A stretch of 6,645 bases of DNA from Dehalococcoidia bacterium (lineage in GTDB: Bacteria > Chloroflexota > Dehalococcoidia > UBA2979): NCBI GenBank assembly GCA_018700215.1, contig JABIST010000357.1, positions 1-6,645 of the forward strand. Direction: 5' to 3'. The notes below the pieces were generated by a model. The model saw only the letters and a list, made by a program, of their open reading frames with translations. It had not been told where the DNA came from and searched no databases. Of this stretch, positions 1 to 5,720 are shown in pieces. How positions within the stretch are numbered: the first letter of the stretch is position 1; every line of letters begins with the position of its first letter. The translations under genes were made by a program, and so were the position numbers.

Positions 1-134
1 GCGTGGTGGGCTGAGGGGTTCGCGAAGTCGTCGGAGAAGAGTGGCAGCATCACCTCCAGCACCTCGGGGCGCACGGCGGTGGACGCGGCGTTATCAATGT
101 AGATGTGGCGCTCGGGAACAGGGGAATCGGTCAT
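1..134 (-). CDS. Cysteine desulfurase (class V aminotransferase family), N-terminal fragment
   Basis: Only the first 44 codons are in the window; the gene runs off the left edge. The translated start contains IYIDNAASTAVRPEVLEVML followed by a FSDDFANPSAHH segment. This is the typical N-terminus of NifS/IscS-type cysteine desulfurases (IYLDNAATTPVRPEVLEAM...FGNPSSHH). These are PLP enzymes that take sulfur from L-cysteine as an enzyme persulfide for Fe-S cluster assembly or tRNA thiolation. The PLP lysine and catalytic cysteine lie outside the window, so the NifS, IscS or SufS subtype cannot be decided; the N-terminal style favours the NifS/IscS group over SufS. The ATG at 134-132 is fixed by an in-frame TAG directly upstream (137-135). 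There is no Shine-Dalgarno sequence, but a promoter-like sequence ends six bases before the ATG, which suggests a leaderless mRNA. It is separated from the preceding VOC gene by a hairpin, so it is probably an independent transcript. Confidence 0.86.
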   Translation of the reverse strand, partial: MTDSPVPERHIYIDNAASTAVRPEVLEVMLPLFSDDFANPSAHH

Positions 135-140
135 CTAGTG

Positions 141-170
141 ACGATACCCATCGGGGGTATGAGGGGTCAA
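141..170 (-). promoter_or_regulatory. Candidate leaderless promoter for the cysteine desulfurase gene
   Basis: Read on the minus strand: TTGACC (170-165, five of six to TTGACA), an 18-bp spacer, TATCGT (146-141, four of six with the key TA...T), then exactly six bases to the ATG. The A of the start codon would therefore be the +1 base. Leaderless mRNAs are common in actinobacteria, and the absence of a Shine-Dalgarno sequence agrees. The spacer contains a dyad (see next entry). Inferred from sequence only. Confidence 0.5.
144..160. promoter_or_regulatory. Dyad (possible operator) inside the promoter spacer
   Basis: ATACCC (144-149) and GGGTAT (155-160) are perfect inverted half-sites around a 5-bp centre. 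The dyad lies between the candidate -35 and -10 hexamers and overlaps the -10 by three bases. This position would suit a regulator that acts at the spacer. The symmetry is visible; regulatory function is inference, and a 6-bp dyad can arise by chance. Confidence 0.3.
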
Positions 171-176
171 CGGAGT

Positions 177-200
177 GACGGCGGGATCTCGCCCGCCGTC
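177..200 (-). terminator. Hairpin terminator candidate after the VOC gene
   Basis: GACGGCGGG (177-185) pairs perfectly with CCCGCCGTC (192-200) around a 6-nt loop: nine base pairs, mostly G-C, extendable by a G-U and a G-C pair. It begins ten bases after the VOC stop codon in the direction of transcription. No U-tract follows on the minus strand, so it is a tail-less type of terminator if functional; such hairpins are often proposed as terminators in high-G+C actinobacteria. It marks the likely end of the four-gene transcript. Confidence 0.6.
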
Positions 201-209
201 GCAAGCTGC

Positions 210-596
210 CTAGCCTTTGTGAATGACGTAGATCATGTTGCCATCGGGGTCGTGGAAGCCACGGTAGCGGAAGCCGCCCGGCTCACCGACTGTGTCGCCG
301 ACCCAGGTGACACCCTTGGACTCCAACTCGGCCTGTGCCACCTCGAAATCGTCGGACTCGAACGCGAGGTGATCCACGCCGACCGGGTTGGCCGGCATGT
401 TGTCGTTGCGGCCGACCTCGTTGGTCTGGCTGGTCTCGAAGATGTAGAACGCCACGTCGCCAATGCTTGCACCGAACGAAGTGGCTCCCTCGGCAAGCGG
501 GGCTGCTTCACAGCCGAGCACCTCGGTGTAGAACTGGTGCGTCCGCTTCGCATCGCGGCAGGCGATGCCGATGTTGTCGAACCGCTTGAGCGTCAT
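210..596 (-). CDS. VOC-superfamily (glyoxalase/bleomycin-resistance fold) protein
   Basis: A 128-residue protein with two betaalphabetabetabeta half-modules, the normal size for a single-chain VOC protein. Module 1 opens with RFDNIGIACRDAKRTHQFYTEV (residues about 5-26, matching the usual LDHIGIAVRDLE..FYT); module 2 begins at VGVDHLAFESDD (72-83) and ends with FHDPDGNMIYVI (114-125). The family includes glyoxalase I, methylmalonyl-CoA epimerase, dioxygenases and resistance proteins. By position against glyoxalase I, only one typical metal ligand is retained (His76): the first His is Asn8 and the C-terminal Glu is Tyr123. A canonical metalloenzyme role is therefore doubtful, and the activity is unknown. 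The ATG at 596-594 is chosen because GGAAGAGG (610-603) lies six bases upstream and the family N-terminus starts there; the frame stays open far upstream, but only as a shadow of the CoA transferase gene. It is the last gene of the cluster, 73 nt after the CoA transferase. Confidence 0.85.
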   Translation of the reverse strand: MTLKRFDNIGIACRDAKRTHQFYTEVLGCEAAPLAEGATSFGASIGDVAFYIFETSQTNEVGRNDNMPANPVGVDHLAFESDDFEVAQAELESKGVTWVGDTVGEPGGFRYRGFHDPDGNMIYVIHKG

Positions 597-669
597 CTTG
601 AACCTCTTCCGTCGCGCATCTGATCGAGGGCGCTCGGAAGCTACGCGTTGCCCGGTTCGTCGGTCAATG

Positions 670-2046
670 CTAGTTCGAGAGCCACTCCGCCGAGTCGGAC
701 CCAACGGGACTCGGTGTTCGATCCCACCCAGGCGGGCTCGCCGGTAGGCCATCGAACGGTCGCACTGCTGTGAGCGCTCCGAACGCCGAGTCCCGTTCGT
801 GCGTGTACTTCTTGAGGCTGACTGGCTCATCCGGCTCACCGCCGGCCCCGAGATTGACCAACCAGTTCCGCGTCCGCAGCAGTGAGAGGCGCGCGAGCCA
901 GCTTCCACCCTCGGACTGGCGGCGAGTGAGCGCCCGCAGGGCGGCGAAGGCAGCGAGGTAACCCGTGGCGTGGTCCAGCACCTGCACGGGGAGGTGCTTC
1001 GGCGCGCCGTCCTCGCTGCCGGCAAGTGCGAGGCCGGTGGTCGATTGGATGATCGAGTCGAACCCGCGGCGACCGGCCCAGGGGCCGCTCCAGTCGAACG
1101 CGCAAAGCTGGACAATTGCGATCCCGGGGCGGATGCGCGCAACCTCGGTGGGGCCGAAGCCGTGGCCTTCGAGTGCGCCAGGGCGGAACGCGTCGATCAG
1201 CACATCGGCTTCCGAGAGCAGGTGGGTGAACGTCGCTTTGCCCTCAGGGGTGCGCAGGTCGATGTGAGCGCTGCGCTTGCCGAAGCCGGTGGAGATGACG
1301 CCGTTGTCGACGGTCGGCAGATGCTCGGCACCGACGCGCAACACGTCCGCGCCGTGGCTCGCCAGCGTCATCCCGGCGACGGGCCCGGCGAGGACGCGCG
1401 AGCAATCGAGGACGCGAACGCCGTCGAGCGGACGATCAGCGGAGCGGAGCAGGGGAGTATCGGCGTCGCCGATCCTCGAGAGTTCCAGTGGCGGGAGCGC
1501 GGCGGTGGCGAGGGCGTGCGGGTGGGCATCCCATTCGTCGAGGGTGCGATAGGCGGCGGCGATCATGCCGTCCTCGATCAGCGCAGTTTCGAGGTCGAGA
1601 ACGTCCCAGCTAGCGATCGCGGTCTCGAAGGCAGTGCGGTCGAGCGGCACACCCAGGCGATCCGCGACGCCTTGCGCGTGGTGGGGGAAGTTGCAGTGGA
1701 GTTGGATGTAGCGCTGGTCGCGGGTGCGATAGGCGCCGGAGAGTGACGCCCACGCCTCGATAGGGTCACCGTTCACTCGGAGGAGACGCTCGATCGAGAA
1801 GGCCGCGATTGCGTGGGCGCGGTCCACGGCGATTGGCTGGGCGATCCCACCGCGTGCCTCGAATAGCTCCGCCGCGGCGAGCGCAGCCGCGCCGACGGAG
1901 ACCGCGGCTGCCTCGGTCACCGCGAACGGTGACTCGAGGATGTGCGGGAGGCCGCTGAACTCGAGCCAGTCCAGGTCTGGCGACGCACCACCGGTCAGGG
2001 CGTGCAGCGCGGCGACGTGATCGACGCTCGCCATGCTGTCGCTCAT
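670..2046 (-). CDS. CaiB/BaiF (class III) CoA transferase, domain-permuted subfamily
   Basis: A 458-residue CoA transferase. Family III enzymes move CoA between carboxylic acids through an aspartyl-CoA thioester. The usual family N-terminus, here PLDGVRVLDCSRVLAGPVAG (206-225) and GADVLRV (232-238), begins only near residue 206. It is followed by GKRSAHIDLRTPEGK (256-270), ADVLIDAFRPGALE (280-293), GPWAGRRGFDSIIQ (321-334) and the nucleophile segment PVQVLDHATGY (353-363), with Asp358 at the position of the catalytic aspartate. Residues about 100-180 (GAYRTRDQRYIQLHCNFPHH, later AAAYRTLDEWDAHP) resemble the region that normally follows the Rossmann-like domain, so the order is permuted. I believe this is a known actinobacterial type. 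The C-terminus ends in the expected W...P.G....EW pattern, so the gene looks complete. AGGAGG (2057-2052) five bases before the ATG fixes the start. It lies 38 nt after the synthetase alpha gene. The acid substrates are unknown. Confidence 0.9.
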   Translation of the reverse strand: MSDSMASVDHVAALHALTGGASPDLDWLEFSGLPHILESPFAVTEAAAVSVGAAALAAAELFEARGGIAQPIAVDRAHAIAAFSIERLLRVNGDPIEAWASLSGAYRTRDQRYIQLHCNFPHHAQGVADRLGVPLDRTAFETAIASWDVLDLETALIEDGMIAAAYRTLDEWDAHPHALATAALPPLELSRIGDADTPLLRSADRPLDGVRVLDCSRVLAGPVAGMTLASHGADVLRVGAEHLPTVDNGVISTGFGKRSAHIDLRTPEGKATFTHLLSEADVLIDAFRPGALEGHGFGPTEVARIRPGIAIVQLCAFDWSGPWAGRRGFDSIIQSTTGLALAGSEDGAPKHLPVQVLDHATGYLAAFAALRALTRRQSEGGSWLARLSLLRTRNWLVNLGAGGEPDEPVSLKKYTHERDSAFGALTAVRPFDGLPASPPGWDRTPSPVGSDSAEWLSN

Positions 2047-2051
2047 CGCGC

Positions 2052-2057
2052 CCTCCT
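2052..2057 (-). promoter_or_regulatory. Strong Shine-Dalgarno site of the CoA transferase gene
   Basis: AGGAGG on the minus strand, five bases before the ATG at 2046-2044. It decides the start at the first methionine and not at Met5. Confidence 0.8.
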
Positions 2058-2084
2058 CGGAAGGGAGTTGGTCGCCCTCGGTAC

Positions 2085-3506
2085 CTACGCCTCGGCGCGC
2101 GCCGTGTGGTAATCGACGATGCGGCCGAGCGCCTGCGCCCCGCGCTCGAAGGACGGGTAGACGGCAAAGCCACGCTCCACGACGCGGTCTTTGACCTGGG
2201 CGGCTTCCTCGGTGTCGCCGGTCATCACGCCGTGCGTCGGCATCAGCAGAATCACCGGCTGGTTGGTCTTGTTCCGGTAGTCGTCGAGCAGGTCGAGGAT
2301 CTCTTCGAGGTCCCCTGGCTTCTCGAAGCCGCGCGAGCGGAACTCCAGCGCCACACCACCATCGATGATTGGTTCGTCGGCGAGGATCTCGAGGATCTTC
2401 TGGAGGTTCTCGGCCTCGCTGCGGATCGTCGATGCCGCGTCGAACGGGTTGCGGTAGGAGCCGCCGATGATGGTGAAGAACTCTGCGAACCGAGCGTAGG
2501 AGGCATCGCTCAACTCCGGGACGTTGAAGCCATAGCTCTCGAACTGATCGGTAATCGCGACGGACTGTCCGCCGGTCATGGCGATCAGCGCGATGTTGCG
2601 GCCGGTCGGCTGCTTCGCATGCACCAGTCCCGCGATCGCGTCGACGGCCTCCTCGATGGAGGCGACCGCGATGGCGCCTGTCTGCTTCAACATCGCATCC
2701 CAGATCGCCTGCGAAGAGGCGAGCGAGCCGGTGTGCGAGTTGACCGCGCGCGCACCCGCGGTGGAGCGGCCACCCTTCCAGACGATCACGGGCTTCTTCT
2801 TCGTCGCCTCGCGCAGCGTGTTGAAGAAGCGGCGGCCGTCCTTGGTGCCTTCGAGGTACATGGCGATCGCCGGGGTCTCCGGGTCGTTCATCAGGTACTC
2901 GAGATAGTCCGACTCGTTGAGGATGATCGAGTTACCGATCGAGATCGTTCGTCGCACCTTCACGCCGGCACCCTGTGCGCCGTTGGTCATGCCGATGCCA
3001 TGCGTCCCGCTCTGGGAGATCACCGAGATGTCACCGCCGTCGCCGTGCTCCAGACCACCGCCGAACTTCACGGCCAGATGGCGGTTGTAGACGCCCATGC
3101 AGTTGGGACCAACCAGCGGCATGCCGGCGTCCGTGCACATCTGGACTAGCTTCTCTTGCAACTCGATGCCCTGCGGCTCCTTCGTCTCAGCGAAGCCGGA
3201 GGTGAACATGCTGATGCCGCCCACACCCTTCTCAATCGCGTCCGCGACGACGTAGGGCGTGACCTGGCGTGGCACGGCGCAGATCACCAGGTCGATGTCG
3301 CCGGGGATGTCCTTCAGCGACTTGTAGTTGGCGATCCCCTTCTCCTCGATACCGGGAATCTCGTTCTCGTCCAGCTGCACCGAGTACAGCTCACCTGTGA
3401 AGTCTTTCTGGTTGGTGAGCCACTGGTACTGCGGCCCCTTGTCGCCGACGACGGCGAGGGTGCGGGGGTTGAGGGCGCGGTGCAGCCGCTCCTGATCAAT
3501 TGGCAT
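2085..3506 (-). CDS. ADP-forming acyl-CoA synthetase, alpha (CoA-binding) subunit
   Basis: A 473-residue protein of the succinyl-CoA ligase/acetyl-CoA synthetase (ADP-forming) superfamily. With the beta subunit it interconverts acyl-CoA + ADP + phosphate and acid + CoA + ATP, in the cytoplasm. Domains in order: CoA-binding Rossmann domain (about 10-135), with NPRTLAVVGDKG, SLKDIPGDIDLVICAVP and the signature GPNCMGVYN (133-141); first ligase flavodoxin-like domain (about 155-290), with ISQSGTHGIGM and the KGGRSTAGARAVNSHTGSLA motif whose His258 corresponds to the phosphorylated histidine; second ligase-like domain (about 303-470), with IALIAMTGGQSVAITD and GGSYRNPFDA. Length matches stand-alone alpha subunits. 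The first glycine loop (GDKGPQ) departs somewhat from the usual GAS form. The ATG shares one base with the stop of the beta gene (TGATG), indicating translational coupling; GGGGGA (3520-3515) is a weak upstream ribosome site. In many bacteria alpha and beta are fused in one chain; here they are separate. The acyl substrate is not deducible. Confidence 0.92.
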   Translation of the reverse strand: MPIDQERLHRALNPRTLAVVGDKGPQYQWLTNQKDFTGELYSVQLDENEIPGIEEKGIANYKSLKDIPGDIDLVICAVPRQVTPYVVADAIEKGVGGISMFTSGFAETKEPQGIELQEKLVQMCTDAGMPLVGPNCMGVYNRHLAVKFGGGLEHGDGGDISVISQSGTHGIGMTNGAQGAGVKVRRTISIGNSIILNESDYLEYLMNDPETPAIAMYLEGTKDGRRFFNTLREATKKKPVIVWKGGRSTAGARAVNSHTGSLASSQAIWDAMLKQTGAIAVASIEEAVDAIAGLVHAKQPTGRNIALIAMTGGQSVAITDQFESYGFNVPELSDASYARFAEFFTIIGGSYRNPFDAASTIRSEAENLQKILEILADEPIIDGGVALEFRSRGFEKPGDLEEILDLLDDYRNKTNQPVILLMPTHGVMTGDTEEAAQVKDRVVERGFAVYPSFERGAQALGRIVDYHTARAEA

Positions 3507-4213
3507 CAGGCAGTTCCCCCGGACACGTCAGAGAGCACGACGTGTGCGTCCACGGCAATCGCGCCATCGGTGTAGGCAAACACTGGGTTCAGGTCCAACT
3601 CGGCGATGTCCGGGTTGGAGTCCATCACCGCGGACACCTTCAGCACGAGCTGTTCAAGCGCCGCGACATCGGCCTTGTCCTGGCCGCGAGCACCGTCCAA
3701 CAGCGGGAAGCCCTTGATCTCGCGAATCAGGTCATGTGCGTCGCGCTGCTCCAGCGGGACGATCCGGAAGGACACGTCTTCAAGGATCTCAACGAACACG
3801 CCGCCGAGCCCGAACATCATCACTGGCCCGAACTGCGGGTCGGTCGTGCCGCCCACAATCACCTCGGTGCCCTGCGGCACCATTGCCTGGACGGCGATGC
3901 CATCCACATCAGCGTTCGGTGCGGCTTTCGCCACAGCATCCGTAATCTGCGCGAAGGTCGCGCGGACCCCGTCCGCATCTTCGACGCCGAGGACGACGCC
4001 GCCGATGTCGGACTTGTGCGCGATCTCGGGCGAGACGATTTTCATCACCACCGGGTAGCCAATTGCGTCGGCGGCGCTGACGGCCTCGTCTGCTGTCGTC
4101 GCCAGCCGCGTATCCGCGACAGGCACGCCTCCCGCGCTGAGCAACTGCTTCGCCTCAACCTCAGTCAGTTGCGATCGCCCTCGGGCGCGCGCAGCCGCGA
4201 TTATGTCGTTCAT
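3506..4213 (-). CDS. ADP-forming acyl-CoA synthetase, beta (ATP-grasp) subunit
   Basis: A 235-residue ATP-grasp subunit that passes phosphate between ADP/ATP and the alpha-subunit histidine. Numbering from the longer start at 4225: EAKQLLSAGGVPVADT (24-39) is the typical N-terminal helix-strand; YPVVMKIVSPEIAHKSDIGGV (57-77) carries the nucleotide lysine Lys62 and His70, which matches the second phosphorylated histidine of ADP-forming acetyl-CoA synthetases; GTEVIVGGTTDPQFGPV (119-135); the glycine loop FGLGGVFVEILED (138-150); and ELDLNPVF (209-216) with the metal-binding Glu/Asp/Asn. All key features are intact, and the length fits the family. Two ATGs compete. The one at 4213 has GGAG six bases upstream and gives MNDIIAAARARGR, a normal family start; the one at 4225 has no ribosome site. 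I chose 4213; the alternative adds four residues (MERW). It is the first gene of the cluster and overlaps the alpha gene by one base. Confidence 0.92.
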   Translation of the reverse strand: MNDIIAAARARGRSQLTEVEAKQLLSAGGVPVADTRLATTADEAVSAADAIGYPVVMKIVSPEIAHKSDIGGVVLGVEDADGVRATFAQITDAVAKAAPNADVDGIAVQAMVPQGTEVIVGGTTDPQFGPVMMFGLGGVFVEILEDVSFRIVPLEQRDAHDLIREIKGFPLLDGARGQDKADVAALEQLVLKVSAVMDSNPDIAELDLNPVFAYTDGAIAVDAHVVLSDVSGGTA

Positions 4214-4219
4214 CCACCG

Positions 4220-4223
4220 CTCC
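4220..4223 (-). promoter_or_regulatory. GGAG ribosome-binding site that decides the beta-subunit start
   Basis: GGAG on the minus strand, six bases before the ATG at 4213-4211. It overlaps the alternative ATG at 4225-4223, which has no comparable site of its own. Confidence 0.55.
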
Positions 4224-4284
4224 ATTCGAGGTGTTCAAGCCCGCTGGTCGCCCCGTTCGTGGACGCCGGGCCAAAGGAGCGCCA

Positions 4285-4313
4285 AGCATATGGGCGTCCC
4301 ATACCACCCGCAA
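4285..4313 (-). promoter_or_regulatory. Weak candidate promoter of the acyl-CoA synthetase/CoA transferase cluster
   Basis: Minus strand: TTGCGG (4313-4308), 17-bp spacer, TATGCT (4290-4285). Three of six and four of six bases match the consensus, with ideal spacing. It would start transcription near 4278, about 65 nt before the beta-subunit ATG. A perfect dyad TATGGG-CGT-CCCATA (4289-4303) lies in the spacer and touches the -10. The match is weak and unproven. Confidence 0.3.
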
Positions 4314-4527
4314 TAACACCGTCATCACGCGAAGCCGCGGCTGAAGACCATTTGGGACTGCTGGAGTGGAAGAGACGGTTCGACCGGCTCAGGATTCGCC
4401 GTCATCCCTGCCCAACGTGGAAGCACCGAGGGAAGCTCGTTGCTCTCGTGTCAGTGGACGGCTCTCCGGGAAGCGGAGATCGGAGCGCTCGAGCAGCGCC
4501 GAGAATCCGAGCCGGATCGAACAAACA

Positions 4528-4563
4528 GAAACGCCTGCTCCTTGTACACGGAACAGGCGTTTC
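4528..4563. repeat. Long hairpin of repeat copy A
   Basis: GAAACGCCTG and CAGGCGTTTC are perfect 10-bp inverted repeats. The arms extend to 14 bp with one mismatch (CTCC opposite GGAA) around an 8-nt loop. It resembles an intrinsic terminator stem, but no T-run follows on either side and no gene ends here. Copies B, C and D keep the left arm but have a damaged right arm. Confidence 0.7.
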
Positions 4564-4723
4564 CTATGCCCTGAATGGTGTCTGCCCGACCCGGAATCCT
4601 TACAGACTGGATGCCGCGTCGACCCCCGCCAAGGCGTATCCAGAGAGTAGCCAGCAACAAGGTGGGCCTGGGCGCAGTTGCAAACAACATCGGGAACAAG
4701 GAACGCACATTCAGACAGAGTGC

Positions 4724-4732
4724 TGTGGATGA
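4724..4732 (-). other. DnaA-box-like 9-mer, copy A (reverse)
   Basis: TCATCCACA on the minus strand: eight of nine to the E. coli box TTATCCACA, seven of nine to the actinobacterial TTGTCCACA. The partner forward 9-mer expected 34 bp upstream (4690-4698) is degraded to TCGGGAACA. Confidence 0.4.
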
Positions 4733-4881
4733 ATGCGACGAGAGTCACCTGCCGCGGGTGCAGTTCGGCAGCTTCGATGCGCTCGCCTGATCCGCGTTGC
4801 GCAACGACACGACTCGAAACTGGTTGATGTGGGCCCGGCGGCAACCAGCAGGCTCAGGCGGGCCGGAAAATGAGTACGAGC

Positions 4882-5183
4882 GATCTGGAAAGTTCGTTAA
4901 ATCAGATTCGGCCGGCCCGAGCCACCGGCAAGCCGGAACCTCGAGCGCGGCCGAATTAGCAGAAACGCCTACTCCGCGATCGACGGAATGAGCATCTCTT
5001 AGTCTCGTTGGTGCCTGCTTTACTCGGAATGTTGCAGAACTGATTCCGGGTCACCCCGCCAAGACCTGATAGAAGAATAGCGCCCGTGAAACCGGTTCAA
5101 AAGCACTTATAAGCAAGATCGTCCACAGAGTAAGCAAATCTTGCGAAATTCCCGTGGATATCCCTGACGGAAGTCGAAAGGCC
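4882..5183. repeat. Repeat copy B of the ~435-bp array
   Basis: Opens with GATCTGGAAAGTTCGTTAAAT. A 59-bp segment (4901-4959) follows with the inverted repeat ATTCGGCC (4906-4913) / GGCCGAAT (4949-4956), then CAGAAACGCCTACTCCG and a decayed hairpin (4960-5000). Next comes a conserved stretch that includes 37 bases identical to copy C (5033-5069), and the copy ends with the paired 9-mers at 5119 and 5153. Full-length copy, 436 bp ahead of copy C. Confidence 0.8.
5119..5127 (+). other. DnaA-box-like 9-mer, copy B (forward)
   Basis: TCGTCCACA, eight of nine to the actinobacterial box TTGTCCACA. A weaker reverse partner, ATATCCACG on the minus strand, lies at 5153-5161, 34 bp downstream. Confidence 0.4.
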
Positions 5184-5216
5184 CACCGATGCACGGTGCG
5201 CCTCGCGCCGCTACGA

Positions 5217-5258
5217 GGCGGCGCTCAACCTCAAGTTGCTGTGGGGCGGCGCTCAACC
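5217..5258. repeat. 14-bp direct repeat between copies B and C
   Basis: GGCGGCGCTCAACC occurs at 5217-5230 and again at 5245-5258. A related sequence (GGCCCGGCGGCAACCAGC) occurs in the spacer between copies A and B near 4832-4852, so the spacers may also share ancestry. Confidence 0.6.
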
Positions 5259-5317
5259 AGCTGTGCTCGTCGTTGATTGTCGCGGCGAGGCTGGCGAGGC
5301 GGTGGGTGGGTGAGGCG

Positions 5318-5620
5318 AATCCAGAAAGTTCGTTAAATAAGATTCGGCCGACCCGAGCCCCCGGCAAGCCGGAACCTCAAGATCGACCGAACAAACAGAA
5401 ACGCAGACTCCGCGATCGACGGAACAAGCACTTCTTAATCTCGTTGGTGTCTGCTTTTACCCGAAATCCTGCAGAACTGATTCCGGGTCACCCCGCCAAG
5501 ACCTGAAAGAACAATAGCGCCCAGAGCGGTGGTCCAAGGGCAGTTGTGAACAGGCTCATCCACAGAATAGCCAAACGAGATCAACTCACAGTGGATGAGT
5601 GGAACGAAGGTCAGGAGGCC
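5318..5620. repeat. Repeat copy C of the ~435-bp array
   Basis: Same order of blocks as copy B: GAAAGTTCGTTAAATAAGATTCGG, a 59-bp segment (5337-5395), ACAAACAGAAACGCAGACTCCG, the shared core ACTCCGCGATCGACGGAA, then the stretch at 5470-5506 identical to B. It ends with the paired 9-mers at 5556 and 5590 and an AGGCC end exactly 30 bp after the second 9-mer, as in B. Length agrees with copy B to within one or two bases. Confidence 0.8.
5556..5564 (+). other. DnaA-box-like 9-mer, copy C (forward)
   Basis: TCATCCACA, eight of nine to TTATCCACA. A near-perfect inverted partner, AGTGGATGA, is at 5590-5598 (34-bp offset). Together they form an inverted pair spaced by 25 bp. Confidence 0.4.
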
Positions 5621-5720
5621 GATTGACTTGAGTCAGGTGGCTGGTCGTCCCTGGCTCCAACGGCACTCGACCTGCGAGATGATGCTCGCCGGGAGACCGG
5701 TCGCTGGGAGTGGATGAGGT

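Larger units (their letters stand above)
4511..4750. repeat. Repeat copy A of the ~435-bp array (most diverged)
   Basis: Begins with ATCGAACAAACAGAAACGC, almost as in copy C. It keeps GGTGTCTGC (as in C and D) and CCCCCGCCAAGGCGT (as in D), then ends in the inverted 9-mer TGTGGATGA (4724-4732) and a GACGAGAGTCAC tail. The CAGAAACGC start at 4526 is 434 bp before the same word in copy B. Upstream sequence 4470-4510 is weakly similar to the 59-bp segment in B and C. Alignment was done by eye; boundaries are approximate. Confidence 0.65.

Noticed and set aside
597..1142. N-terminal extension of the VOC frame up to 1142
   Set aside because: The extra 182 residues are Arg/Ser-rich shadow of the CoA transferase. 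The ATG at 596 has a good ribosome site and matches the family start.
970..1746. 258-codon open frame on the plus strand
   Set aside because: Antisense of the CoA transferase, which has clear conserved motifs over the same bases.
2106..3149. 347-codon open frame on the plus strand
   Set aside because: Antisense of the alpha subunit; composition typical of the reverse strand of a high-G+C gene, no family signature.
4528..4563. Intrinsic terminator for a known gene
   Set aside because: The stem is strong, but no gene ends towards it from either side and no T-run follows; kept as a repeat hairpin.
3500..4732. 410-codon open frame on the plus strand
   Set aside because: Antisense shadow of the ATP-grasp gene running into the repeat region; rich in His/Arg/Ala, no recognisable motif, while the opposite frame has a complete ATP-grasp subunit.
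4389..4844. 151-codon minus-strand frame over repeat copy A
   Set aside because: Crosses the hairpin and repeat boundary, has no matching frame in copies B-D, and shows no protein family motif.
5470..5506. tRNA or tRNA-like gene in the conserved repeat core
   Set aside because: CCGGGTCACCCCGCC looks vaguely like a T-arm, but no acceptor stem, anticodon arm or CCA end can be placed around it.
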